Assembly (NCBI GenBank): GCA_017415555.1
Contig: JAFQGF010000040.1
Coordinates: forward strand, 57,180 to 121,179
Reading direction: 5' to 3'
DNA from: Akkermansia sp.
GTDB lineage: Bacteria > Verrucomicrobiota > Verrucomicrobiia > Verrucomicrobiales > Akkermansiaceae
Length of the DNA: 64,000 nt
The notes under the pieces were generated by a model, which was not told the origin of the DNA, made no database searches, and saw only the letters and a list, made by a program, of their open reading frames with translations. The position numbers and the translations under genes were made by a program. Shown piece after piece: positions 7,595 through 15,771 of this stretch. The stretch's first letter is position 1. Each line of letters begins with the position of its first letter.

Positions 7595-8527
7595 TTAATT
7601 TGAAGTTGTTGCATTCTCATGTAGCGCATCGTCCAGGTCTGTGCGGAAAGAGGCATCAAACACCTCGTCAAACCACTTGCTGTGCGTATCCCCCAGCCCG
7701 GCATAGACGGAATCCAAAGCATCGGAAAAACGGTCGTAGGCAACCTCATCGTACCCGGGCAAGCCCGCAATACGCACAATCTCGCTGCGGATTCCCCAGA
7801 GCAAGGGAGCTATGGGAGCATAAACCTCGCTCACACGGCGCGTAGCCGTTTTAGAAAATTCGCGGTCGGCCACATCTTCGGCGGGTTGAAGGGATTCCAG
7901 CCGCTCAGCAAGTCCCAGCAGACGCGCCACGACCTCATTGGCACTGTGGGAATCCGTCACACTCTGCAGGATTTCCAGCAAGGCGCGATCCGGTGCTTCA
8001 AGCGACTGCAGCCGGACAATTTCACGGCGAGCCTCGGTTTCGGTGAGCGGGGGTTTGGGTACTTCCAGATTCTCTACCAGCTCACAATCAAATAAGCCGG
8101 CCTCAACAGCCAGATGAAACGCCCTGATGAGCGGCTCGGACCCATAGCACCCGGCGCGACAAAGGCTGCGGAACTCATCGTTGAGCGACTCCAGAGCTTC
8201 CGCAATATGGTAATGCAGCATTTCCAGAGCCTCCAAATCCTGCCCCCTGCCCTCAGCATCGAAAATAGAATCGCCTACGCGCTGAGCTTCACCTATGAGC
8301 ACTTCAAAACGCGGGGCTGCATCATCCGCAGCTTTGTTATCAGCAACTCCGGAGAGCAGGAACCACATCTCATTGGTGATGCGCAGCAACTCACGCCCGG
8401 GGCTTACCTCGCCGCCGGAGCTCTGTTGCGGAGTCTCCGTCTGCTCTGCGGCGGGCACAGCACCCCCTGCCGGGACATTCAGGCCCAGAAGAATAGCGGT
8501 ACCGGCTGTGAAGAGCGGGTGCTTCAT
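7595..8527 (-). CDS. Exported protein of unknown function
   Basis: A 310-residue protein that I do not recognise. It begins with a signal peptide ('MKHPLFTAGTAILLGLNVPA' followed by 'GGAVPA'), so it is probably periplasmic or outer-membrane associated. The rest is predicted almost wholly helical and acidic, with heptad-like stretches such as 'EALEMLHYHIAEALESLNDE' and two cysteines in 'SLCRAGCYGSEP'. Two upstream start codons exist (8539, 8566), but the ATG at 8539 is part of the -10 box, so 8527 is preferred; it gives a predicted leader of about 3 nt. It is probably co-transcribed with gatB, which need not imply a related role. Confidence 0.72.
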   Translation of the reverse strand: MKHPLFTAGTAILLGLNVPAGGAVPAAEQTETPQQSSGGEVSPGRELLRITNEMWFLLSGVADNKAADDAAPRFEVLIGEAQRVGDSIFDAEGRGQDLEALEMLHYHIAEALESLNDEFRSLCRAGCYGSEPLIRAFHLAVEAGLFDCELVENLEVPKPPLTETEARREIVRLQSLEAPDRALLEILQSVTDSHSANEVVARLLGLAERLESLQPAEDVADREFSKTATRRVSEVYAPIAPLLWGIRSEIVRIAGLPGYDEVAYDRFSDALDSVYAGLGDTHSKWFDEVFDASFRTDLDDALHENATTSN

Positions 8528-8537
8528 CGTCGCGAGC

Positions 8538-8566
8538 ATTGTACCTTTTTCGCCTGCGCTTTTCAA
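8538..8566 (-). promoter_or_regulatory. Promoter of the 7595-8527 gene (near-leaderless)
   Basis: Minus-strand TTGAAA (8561-8566) and TACAAT (8538-8543), 17-bp spacer, -10 ending 10 nt before the ATG at 8527. It decides the start, because the next ATG upstream overlaps the -10 box. Confidence 0.75.
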
Positions 8567-8630
8567 GCCGCTAATACGGCAACAACAAAAAAAAGTTAGT
8601 CAAAAAGACCGATACCGACGCGATTTTAGC

Positions 8631-8659
8631 TTGTCAGTGCGGGAGAGATTCGCTAAAAT
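8631..8659 (+). promoter_or_regulatory. trpB promoter
   Basis: TTGTCA (8631-8636) and TAAAAT (8654-8659), 17-bp spacer. It predicts a leader of about 20 nt before the trpB ATG at 8687. Confidence 0.78.
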
Positions 8660-8686
8660 TGCCGCACTGTCACTATCATTCTGTCT

Positions 8687-9904
8687 ATGGATTTCAGAAC
8701 ATACCTCCGGCACCATCCGGACAAAAATGGTTTCTACGGCCGATTTGGCGGTGCCTACCTGCCCGCCGAGCTGGAGCCGGCTTTCAAGGAAATTACCGAA
8801 GCTTACAACAGCATCTGTCACTCAGCCCAGTTCATCAATGAGCTGCGCCGCATCCGCAAGCAGTTCCAGGGACGCCCCACCCCCGTCTATCACTGCGAGC
8901 GCCTTTCCCGACTGAACGGAGGTGCCCAGATTTATCTGAAACGCGAAGATTTGAATCACACGGGTGCCCACAAACTCAATCATTGTATGGGCGAAGGGCT
9001 TCTGGCCAAGTTCATGGGCAAGAAGAAAATCATTGCCGAGACCGGAGCCGGCCAGCACGGCGTGGCTCTGGCTACGGCAGCTGCCTATTTCGGGCTGGAA
9101 TGCGAAATCCACATGGGCGAGGTGGATATTGCCAAGCAGGCCCCGAACGTGACCCGCATGAAGATGCTGGGTGCCAATGTGGTATGTGTGAAGCACGGCC
9201 TCAGAACCCTGAAGGAAGCCGTTGATAGCGCCTTCGAGGCCTACCAGCGCGACTACAAAACGGCCATCTACTGCATTGGCTCTGTGCTGGGGCCGCATCC
9301 TTTCCCCATGATGGTACGCGACTTCCAGATGGTGGTGGGAGCAGAAGCCCGCGACCAGTTCATAGAGATGACAGGCATCCTGCCGGACGTGGTGTGTGCC
9401 TGTGTGGGCGGTGGCTCCAACGCCATGGGTATGTTCCCGGCATTCCTGGATGACCCGGTGGACATCTACGGCGTTGAACCCATGGGCAAGAGCGACAAAC
9501 TGGGTGACCACGCCGCTTCCATGAAATACGGCGAGGAGGGTATTATGCACGGCTTCAACAGCATTATGCTGAAGGATGGTGCCGGCGAGCCCGCCCCGGT
9601 GTACTCCATCGCCAGCGGGCTGGATTACCCCTCCGTAGGCCCCGAGCACGCTTACCTGCGCGAGATTGGCCGCGTGCAATACGACAGCGTGAGCGATGAG
9701 GAAGCAGTGGACGCCTTCTTCAAACTCAGCCGCTACGAGGGTATCATCCCCGCTCTGGAAAGCTCCCACGCCTTAGCCTTCGCCATGAGGAAAGCCCGCG
9801 AGATGGGTACAGGAGCCATCCTTGCCAACTGCTCCGGCCGTGGCGACAAGGACGTGGACTACATCGCAGAGCACTACGGCTACGGCGAGCAGTACAAATT
9901 CTGA
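8687..9904 (+). CDS. trpB: Tryptophan synthase beta chain
   Basis: A 405-residue PLP enzyme that condenses indole with serine to make tryptophan. It is a TrpB1-type protein by its N-terminus '[16 protein letters not shown]'. '[16 protein letters not shown]' carries the PLP-binding Lys96, '[17 protein letters not shown]' includes the catalytic Glu, and '[12 protein letters not shown]' is the PLP phosphate loop; the end '[13 protein letters not shown]' is also standard. The usual 'HKINNALG' reads 'HKLNHCMG' here, a mild difference. trpA is not adjacent, so trpB is a single-gene unit with its own promoter and terminator, divergent from the 7595-8527 gene. Confidence 0.95.
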   Translation: MDFRTYLRHHPDKNGFYGRFGGAYLPAELEPAFKEITEAYNSICHSAQFINELRRIRKQFQGRPTPVYHCERLSRLNGGAQIYLKREDLNHTGAHKLNHCMGEGLLAKFMGKKKIIAETGAGQHGVALATAAAYFGLECEIHMGEVDIAKQAPNVTRMKMLGANVVCVKHGLRTLKEAVDSAFEAYQRDYKTAIYCIGSVLGPHPFPMMVRDFQMVVGAEARDQFIEMTGILPDVVCACVGGGSNAMGMFPAFLDDPVDIYGVEPMGKSDKLGDHAASMKYGEEGIMHGFNSIMLKDGAGEPAPVYSIASGLDYPSVGPEHAYLREIGRVQYDSVSDEEAVDAFFKLSRYEGIIPALESSHALAFAMRKAREMGTGAILANCSGRGDKDVDYIAEHYGYGEQYKF

Positions 9905-9932
9905 TACGCCGGAGAGAGCCTCACCTTTCAGC

Positions 9933-9959
9933 GCCCCGCCGACAAGGCGGGGCCTTTTT
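9933..9959 (+). terminator. trpB intrinsic terminator
   Basis: GCCCCGCC (9933-9940), 5-nt loop, GGCGGGGC (9946-9953), then CTTTTT. It touches the stop codon of the convergent uvrA gene. Confidence 0.93.
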
Positions 9960-12900
9960 ATTTCTGTAGCTCGGTGCGAATGAAGGGAGCAGTAATGCTG
10001 TTTTTGTTGCGAGCCACCTGTCGGACGGTACCCTCGGCCACAATTGTTCCGCCCTCGTCGCCGGCTCCGGGGCCGACATCTATCACGTAGTCTGCCTCGC
10101 ATATAAGCTCCAGGTTATGCTCGATGACCACAACCGTATTGCCCATCTCCACCAGGCGGCGCAATACCCCCACCAGCTGACGGACATCGCGCGGATGCAG
10201 CCCGATGGTGGGCTCCTCGATAAGGTAGAGATCCTGCGGCAGAGCCCGCCCACGGCGAATGGCCGTCAGAGCAGCCCGACGGCCTTTGATAAGCTCCGCC
10301 ACAAGCTTGATGCGCTGAGCCTCGCCGCCGGAAAGCGTATTACTGGCCTGGCCGAGGGTGAGGTAGCCGAGCCCCGTCTCGCAGAGCAACTTGAGCGGGT
10401 CTGCCAGGCGAGGCTGTCCGGCAAAGAATTCGGCGGCGTCCTCCATGTTCATGTCCAGCACTTCCGCGATAGTCTTTCCCTTGTAGCGTACTTGCAGAGT
10501 ACGGGAATTATAGCGGGCGCCGCGGCATGTCTCACACGGCACTGTACAGGGCGGCAGGAAATCCATCTCCTGCCGCTGGTAGCCGGTACCCTTGCAGCTT
10601 TCGCAATGACCGGCAGAGGTATTGAATGAGAAACGCCCGGCCTCGAAGCCCAGGCGGCGGGCATCCGCACTCTGAGCGAAAAGCTTACGGATTTCGTCAA
10701 AAATACCGATATAGGTCGCCGGGGTAGAGCGAGGGGTCTTACCCAGCGGTGATTGATCCACGCGGTAGAGAGCCCTCACGCTGTCCAGGCCACGGGAGTC
10801 CTTCCACACAGCACGTTCCTCGGGACTGATGGGGGTGCCCAGCGCATGCAGCACCGCCGGAGCCAGCGTACCGGTGATGAGTGAGGTTTTACCTGCGCCG
10901 GATGCTCCGGTCACCACCGTCAATCGGGCACGGGGGACACGCAAGTGTACATCCTTCAGGTTGTGCAGGGTGCATCCCGTCAGCTCCAGCCATTCCGCAT
11001 CCTTCACCGGCAGCCACTTGCCACAGTACGGGTGCCGGCGAGACTCCGCCAAAGCCTGTCCGGTAACAGAATCCGGGTTGGCTGCCACCTCGTCGAAGCT
11101 TCCCTGCGCCACGATTTCTCCGCCATGCACGCCAGCCCCGGGTCCCAGGTCGATGATATGGTCGGCACGGCGCATGGTATCCTCATCGTGCTCCACCACC
11201 AGAAGAGTGTTACCACGTTGCTTCAAATCAGCCAGGGTGGACAGAAGGCGCTCATTATCCCGCGGATGCAGACCGATGGTGGGTTCATCCAGCACATAAA
11301 GCACACCGCGCAACTCCGACCCCAGTTGAGCAGCAAGTCGTATGCGCTGCGTTTCGCCGCCGGAAAGGGTGGTAGCCGAGCGATCCAGAGAAAGATAGCC
11401 CAGCCCCACGCGCTGCAGAAAACGCAGACGCGGTGCAATTTCTGCCACCACGTTGCGGGCAATCTCCGCCTCGCGCCCCCTGAAATGCCAGCTGCCTACC
11501 AACTCCTGAGCATGCACAGCATCCAGACTCCCCACCTCGGCGATATTTTTACCGAAAAGGGTCACGCCCAGAGCAAACTCATTGAGTCGCCTGCCGTGGC
11601 AGGCAGGGCACGGGCGGCTCACGGCCTCCTCCTTCGCTGCGGCTTTTTCCACCTCGCGGTCGTAGCGGAGCTCTCGCTCCAGCTCACTGAGTTTCTCGTC
11701 ATCCCTGCGACTTCCACCCACTTCCGCCACTCGACCATGCCCGGCACACACCGGACACCAGCCATGCGGTGAATTGAAGGAGAAGGTGGAGGGTTCCGGC
11801 TCCGCATAGCTTTCCCCGCACTGCGGGCAGGTGAGACGCGTGCCGAGCAGTTGGCTCTTTTCCCCCTGCACCAGGCGCAGGAATCCATCCCCCATCTCCA
11901 ATGCGCGCCCAACGGTTTCCTGTAAGGCGGCAAAATCACAATCTCGCCCGTTCATGGTAATGTGATTTCCCTGCACACATATTTCTGCCAGCACGATGTC
12001 GACATCGTGGTTTGAATATCGATCCAGTGGGGAGAACTCATCGGTGCGACAAAGGCGCCCATCCGCAATCATGTACGGATATTTCTTTTTCGCAGCCCAG
12101 CGAGCCAGGTCGGCATAATGCCCCTTGCGGTTTCGGACAACCGGAGCAGATATCAGCAGCGACTCAGGCCTCTTGTCAATCTCCGCCATCACCAGAGCAC
12201 GAATCTCCTCCGGCAGACGGCGCCCCACCGGCACTTTGCAACGCGGACAATGCGGCTGCCCCAGCTTGGCATACAGCAGGCGCAGGAATTGCCAGATTTC
12301 CGTCACCGTACCCACCGTGGATTTGCAGCCGCCGCGGGAGCGGTTCTGCTCAATGGCAACAGTCGGGGGCAGACCGGTCAGGCGGTCAATATCCGGCGTC
12401 TCCATCTGCTCCGTGAACTGACGAGCGTAGGGGCTCATCACATCCATGAAACGCTTCTGCCCCTCCGCAAAGACGATATCAAAAGCCAGCGTGCTCTTAC
12501 CACTGCCGGAGAGGCCGGTCACAACGGTCATCTCATTGCGGGGGATATCCACATCTATATTCTTGAGCTGGTGGTGCCGGGCGCCTCGCAGAGCAATCAC
12601 CCCCTCCGGCATTGTTCCATCGGTCTCATCTGCAACACCAGCAGATTTCACCTCCCCCACACCATACAGAACCTCTGCCAGATACCCGGCGGTGTACCCC
12701 AGTCCACTGTTCGCCACCTGCTCGGGTGTTCCCTGCACCACGATATTACCACCGCCGGTACCGCCCTCGGGCCCCAGGTCTATCACATAGTCAGCACATT
12801 TGATAAGCTCAAGATTGTGCTCAATGACAAGCAGGGTATTCCCCTGCTCCACCAGTCGATTAAAGACACTCAGTAACACCTCCAGATCACTGAAATGCAG

Positions 12901-15477
12901 GCCGGTACCCGGTTCATCCAATATCAGCAGGCAGCCCTGCTCCGTATGTTCCGCCGTAAGAGTATCCACCAGAATGTGAGCCAGCTTCAGGCGTTGATTC
13001 TCGCCACCGGACAGCGTATTAAGCGGCTGGCCGAGCCCCAGGTGGCCAAGCCCCACATCCACCAGCACCTGCAGGCGCTCGGCAATACGGCGGGCGCGAG
13101 CATTCTTTTCGCGGGCAAAGAGGCGTTGAGCACTGCGGATATCCATAGCCAACAGCTCGGCCATGTTGTAGCCCAGCAGAGTGATAGTGAGAGCCTGCTC
13201 CGTATAGCGGGTACCATGGCAGAGGGCACAAGGCACATAGATATCCGAGAGGAACTGCATCTCCACCTTCTCCTGCCCGAGGCCGGCACAGCGGGGGCAG
13301 CGCCCATCCCCGCTATTGAAGGAAAAATAACCGGGTTTCAGCCCCCTGGCCTGCGCAGCGGGCTCAGCCACAAATAAAGCACGGATATCCTCGAACACTC
13401 CTATATAAACGGCAGGAGTGGAGCGAGGCGTGCGTACAATGGGGCTCTGGTCCACAAGTACTACATCCCGCACGGCATCCAGCCCCGTGATGGATTGGAC
13501 GCTCGTTTCCTCCTCATCATCCAGTGCTTCCGGATGTACCGCCCCATAGAGAACCTGGCATGCCAGAGAGCTCTTGCCGCTGCCACTCACGCCTGTCAGG
13601 CAAGTATACACGCCCAGCGGAATATCCACATCGAACCCATGCAAGTTGTGGCATTCTGCACCATGAATAGCAATTTTCCCCCTGACTTTGCGGCGGCTGT
13701 GTGGAACTGCAATACGACGAACACCGCTCAGATACTTCCCCGTAAGAGATGCAGAAGCCGCTGCAATACCCGCGGGGGGGCCTGCGTACACAAGCTCACC
13801 ACCGGCCGAGCCACTGGCCGGCCCCATATCCACCAGGTAATCAGCCGCGCGCATCACGGCTTCCTCATGCTCCACTACTACAAGCGTGTTACCACGATGA
13901 GCCAGGCGTCGCATGGCAGAAACAAGCCGCGCCGTATCCCGGGAGTGAAGCCCCACCGTGGGTTCATCCAGCACAAAAAGCGTTTCCGTCAGAGCCGCCC
14001 CCAGGCAGGCCGTGAGGCTCACGCGCTCAATCTCACCGCCGGACAGAGAGCGAGTCAGCCGGTTGGCTGCAATATAGCCCAACCCCACCTCGCACAGATA
14101 GGTCACGCGGCTGCGCAGCTCCCGCACGCCCTGTGCCAGAGAGCGGTCTTCCCCGGTTGCCGGCAACACATGGGTATCCAGCCACGGCAGAAACTCCACC
14201 ATGGGCAACGCCATGACCTGCGGAACAGTAAGCCCGCCTATGGTGAAGGCCAGAGCTTCCGGGCGAAGGCGGCCGCCATGGCATTCCGGACAGACGCTGT
14301 AAACGCGATAATAGGACAGAAACACACGCACAGTCATTTTGTGAGCATGTTTTTCCATGTCATCAAAGATACCCTTGTAGCCATACCAGAGGTCGTGGTC
14401 GGAGGCTGTGTAGGGATCCAGCTCGCCGCAGTTTCCATAAAACACCCAGTCTTTCTCCTTCTGGGTCAGGTTCTGCCAAGGCACATTCATGCGTACTGCT
14501 TTGTGGCGCTTGTTGGCACGCAGGAAGTCACCATAGCAGATAGAAAGTGTTTGCGAGGAAAGCATCTTCAGAGCCCCATCTGCTATACTGATATCCGGCA
14601 CAATGCCGCGGTTGTAATCGTAGGTGATAGCGCGGCCATAGCCCTTGCATGCAGGGCAGGCACCAAGCGGAGAATTGCCGCTGAACAAGCCCGGTCGCGG
14701 CTCCGCGAGTGGGTACCAGTCACTGCGGAACTCTCGCAGCTCGCCCCAGCCGCCATCCGTTCGCAAGGCTGTATAGACGACATCCTGCCCCAGGCGCAGA
14801 GCCGTTTCCACAGCTTCCGTCAGACGCGGGCTCGCCTCCGGGCGGAGTTTTACGCGGTCCTGCAGCACCAGCCAGCGTTCCATACCCAGCATAGCCTCCG
14901 TTGCGGCGTCCAGTCGTACCACCTCACCACGACAATACACGCGCAGGTAGCCCTGTCCCTGCAGAGCCTGCACCATTTCATCAAACGAACCAACCGGGCG
15001 CACCGCAAAACACACCAGCACCTCATCCCCCTCTGCTTCCGCAAGCAACTGAGATGCTACGCCCTGTGGTGTAGCAGGCCGCACCTCCCGGCCTTCCGCA
15101 TCGCGGCCCACAGCCAGCCGGGAAAAGATAATCTTGAGGTACTCTGTAATACCTGTCATGGTTCCCACGGTAGAGCGGGAATTCTTCACAGAGTTGCGCT
15201 GCCCCAGAGCAATGGCCGGCGGCACATTTTCCACAGCCTCCACATCAGGCCTGTCCATGCGATCCATAAACTGGCGGACATAGGGCGAGAAGGTTTCCAC
15301 ATAGCGGCGCTGCCCCTCCGCATAGAGAGTACTCATGGCCAGAGAAGTCTTGCCACTACCACTGGGTCCGGTCACAACAGTAATTGCCCCCAAGGGTATA
15401 TCCACATTGATATTCTTGAGGTTATGCTCCTTAGCTCCACGTATGCGTATGCTTGCGCCCGCGTTCTCCTTGCTCAT
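9958..15477 (-). CDS. uvrA: Double-length UvrA excinuclease subunit (two fused UvrA copies)
   Basis: A protein of about 1839 residues, twice the usual 940. UvrA recognises bulky DNA lesions and loads UvrB in nucleotide excision repair. Four Walker A motifs are present: GPSGSGKT (near 38), GVSGSGKS (near 626), GLSGSGKS (near 987) and GASGAGKT (near 1524), each with an ABC signature such as 'SLSGGEIERVSL', 'TLSGGENQRLKL', 'TLSGGETQRIRL' and 'TLSGGEAQRIKL'. Zinc-finger CxxC pairs occur in both halves. The second copy begins near residue 957. Tandem UvrA polypeptides are known from Chlamydia, so the fusion may be old in this superphylum. The start ATG at 15477 lies 6 nt after a TAAAAT box; GTG at 15483 is the alternative. 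Confidence 0.95.
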   Translation of the reverse strand: MSKENAGASIRIRGAKEHNLKNINVDIPLGAITVVTGPSGSGKTSLAMSTLYAEGQRRYVETFSPYVRQFMDRMDRPDVEAVENVPPAIALGQRNSVKNSRSTVGTMTGITEYLKIIFSRLAVGRDAEGREVRPATPQGVASQLLAEAEGDEVLVCFAVRPVGSFDEMVQALQGQGYLRVYCRGEVVRLDAATEAMLGMERWLVLQDRVKLRPEASPRLTEAVETALRLGQDVVYTALRTDGGWGELREFRSDWYPLAEPRPGLFSGNSPLGACPACKGYGRAITYDYNRGIVPDISIADGALKMLSSQTLSICYGDFLRANKRHKAVRMNVPWQNLTQKEKDWVFYGNCGELDPYTASDHDLWYGYKGIFDDMEKHAHKMTVRVFLSYYRVYSVCPECHGGRLRPEALAFTIGGLTVPQVMALPMVEFLPWLDTHVLPATGEDRSLAQGVRELRSRVTYLCEVGLGYIAANRLTRSLSGGEIERVSLTACLGAALTETLFVLDEPTVGLHSRDTARLVSAMRRLAHRGNTLVVVEHEEAVMRAADYLVDMGPASGSAGGELVYAGPPAGIAAASASLTGKYLSGVRRIAVPHSRRKVRGKIAIHGAECHNLHGFDVDIPLGVYTCLTGVSGSGKSSLACQVLYGAVHPEALDDEEETSVQSITGLDAVRDVVLVDQSPIVRTPRSTPAVYIGVFEDIRALFVAEPAAQARGLKPGYFSFNSGDGRCPRCAGLGQEKVEMQFLSDIYVPCALCHGTRYTEQALTITLLGYNMAELLAMDIRSAQRLFAREKNARARRIAERLQVLVDVGLGHLGLGQPLNTLSGGENQRLKLAHILVDTLTAEHTEQGCLLILDEPGTGLHFSDLEVLLSVFNRLVEQGNTLLVIEHNLELIKCADYVIDLGPEGGTGGGNIVVQGTPEQVANSGLGYTAGYLAEVLYGVGEVKSAGVADETDGTMPEGVIALRGARHHQLKNIDVDIPRNEMTVVTGLSGSGKSTLAFDIVFAEGQKRFMDVMSPYARQFTEQMETPDIDRLTGLPPTVAIEQNRSRGGCKSTVGTVTEIWQFLRLLYAKLGQPHCPRCKVPVGRRLPEEIRALVMAEIDKRPESLLISAPVVRNRKGHYADLARWAAKKKYPYMIADGRLCRTDEFSPLDRYSNHDVDIVLAEICVQGNHITMNGRDCDFAALQETVGRALEMGDGFLRLVQGEKSQLLGTRLTCPQCGESYAEPEPSTFSFNSPHGWCPVCAGHGRVAEVGGSRRDDEKLSELERELRYDREVEKAAAKEEAVSRPCPACHGRRLNEFALGVTLFGKNIAEVGSLDAVHAQELVGSWHFRGREAEIARNVVAEIAPRLRFLQRVGLGYLSLDRSATTLSGGETQRIRLAAQLGSELRGVLYVLDEPTIGLHPRDNERLLSTLADLKQRGNTLLVVEHDEDTMRRADHIIDLGPGAGVHGGEIVAQGSFDEVAANPDSVTGQALAESRRHPYCGKWLPVKDAEWLELTGCTLHNLKDVHLRVPRARLTVVTGASGAGKTSLITGTLAPAVLHALGTPISPEERAVWKDSRGLDSVRALYRVDQSPLGKTPRSTPATYIGIFDEIRKLFAQSADARRLGFEAGRFSFNTSAGHCESCKGTGYQRQEMDFLPPCTVPCETCRGARYNSRTLQVRYKGKTIAEVLDMNMEDAAEFFAGQPRLADPLKLLCETGLGYLTLGQASNTLSGGEAQRIKLVAELIKGRRAALTAIRRGRALPQDLYLIEEPTIGLHPRDVRQLVGVLRRLVEMGNTVVVIEHNLELICEADYVIDVGPGAGDEGGTIVAEGTVRQVARNKNSITAPFIRTELQK

Positions 15478-15483
15478 GCACAC

Positions 15484-15489
15484 ATTTTA
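15484..15489 (-). promoter_or_regulatory. Probable -10 box of uvrA
   Basis: Minus-strand TAAAAT ends 6 nt before the ATG at 15477. The matching -35 is poor (TTTATC-like at 17 bp), so the call rests on spacing shared with other genes here. The remaining intergenic DNA up to 15729 is AT-rich with no gene that I can see. Confidence 0.5.
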
Positions 15490-15729
15490 CCTAGTTTTTT
15501 GCCAGAGATAAAGCCAAATATGCGTATGTGGAAAAACAGCATACACAAAGGAACAATGCTCCATCTGCAAGCTACATCACGGACACGCTCTCAAATTTGA
15601 ATTTACCGGTCACTTTCTCAAAAAAAAGCCCAATTCTTCCGGCACGGACAACATATTAATAACAGACAGAGCCGGAGAGCGCAGTATTCAAAAAACGGAC
15701 AAATTGACGGGGCGTTCATGAGATTTGTC

Positions 15730-15757
15730 TTGATTGTATGACTCAATCGGGTATAAT
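15730..15757 (+). promoter_or_regulatory. Promoter of the murC-murB/ddl/ftsQ operon
   Basis: TTGATT (15730-15735) and a perfect TATAAT (15752-15757), 16-bp spacer. The -10 box ends 14 nt before the murC ATG. Confidence 0.8.
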
Positions 15758-15771
15758 AACGCGCAAGAGCT

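Noticed and set aside
13495..15600. 701-codon open frame antisense to uvrA
   Set aside because: It lies wholly opposite the conserved UvrA frame, is rich in His, Arg and Gln as expected from a GC-rich antisense shadow, and has no recognisable domain or promoter.
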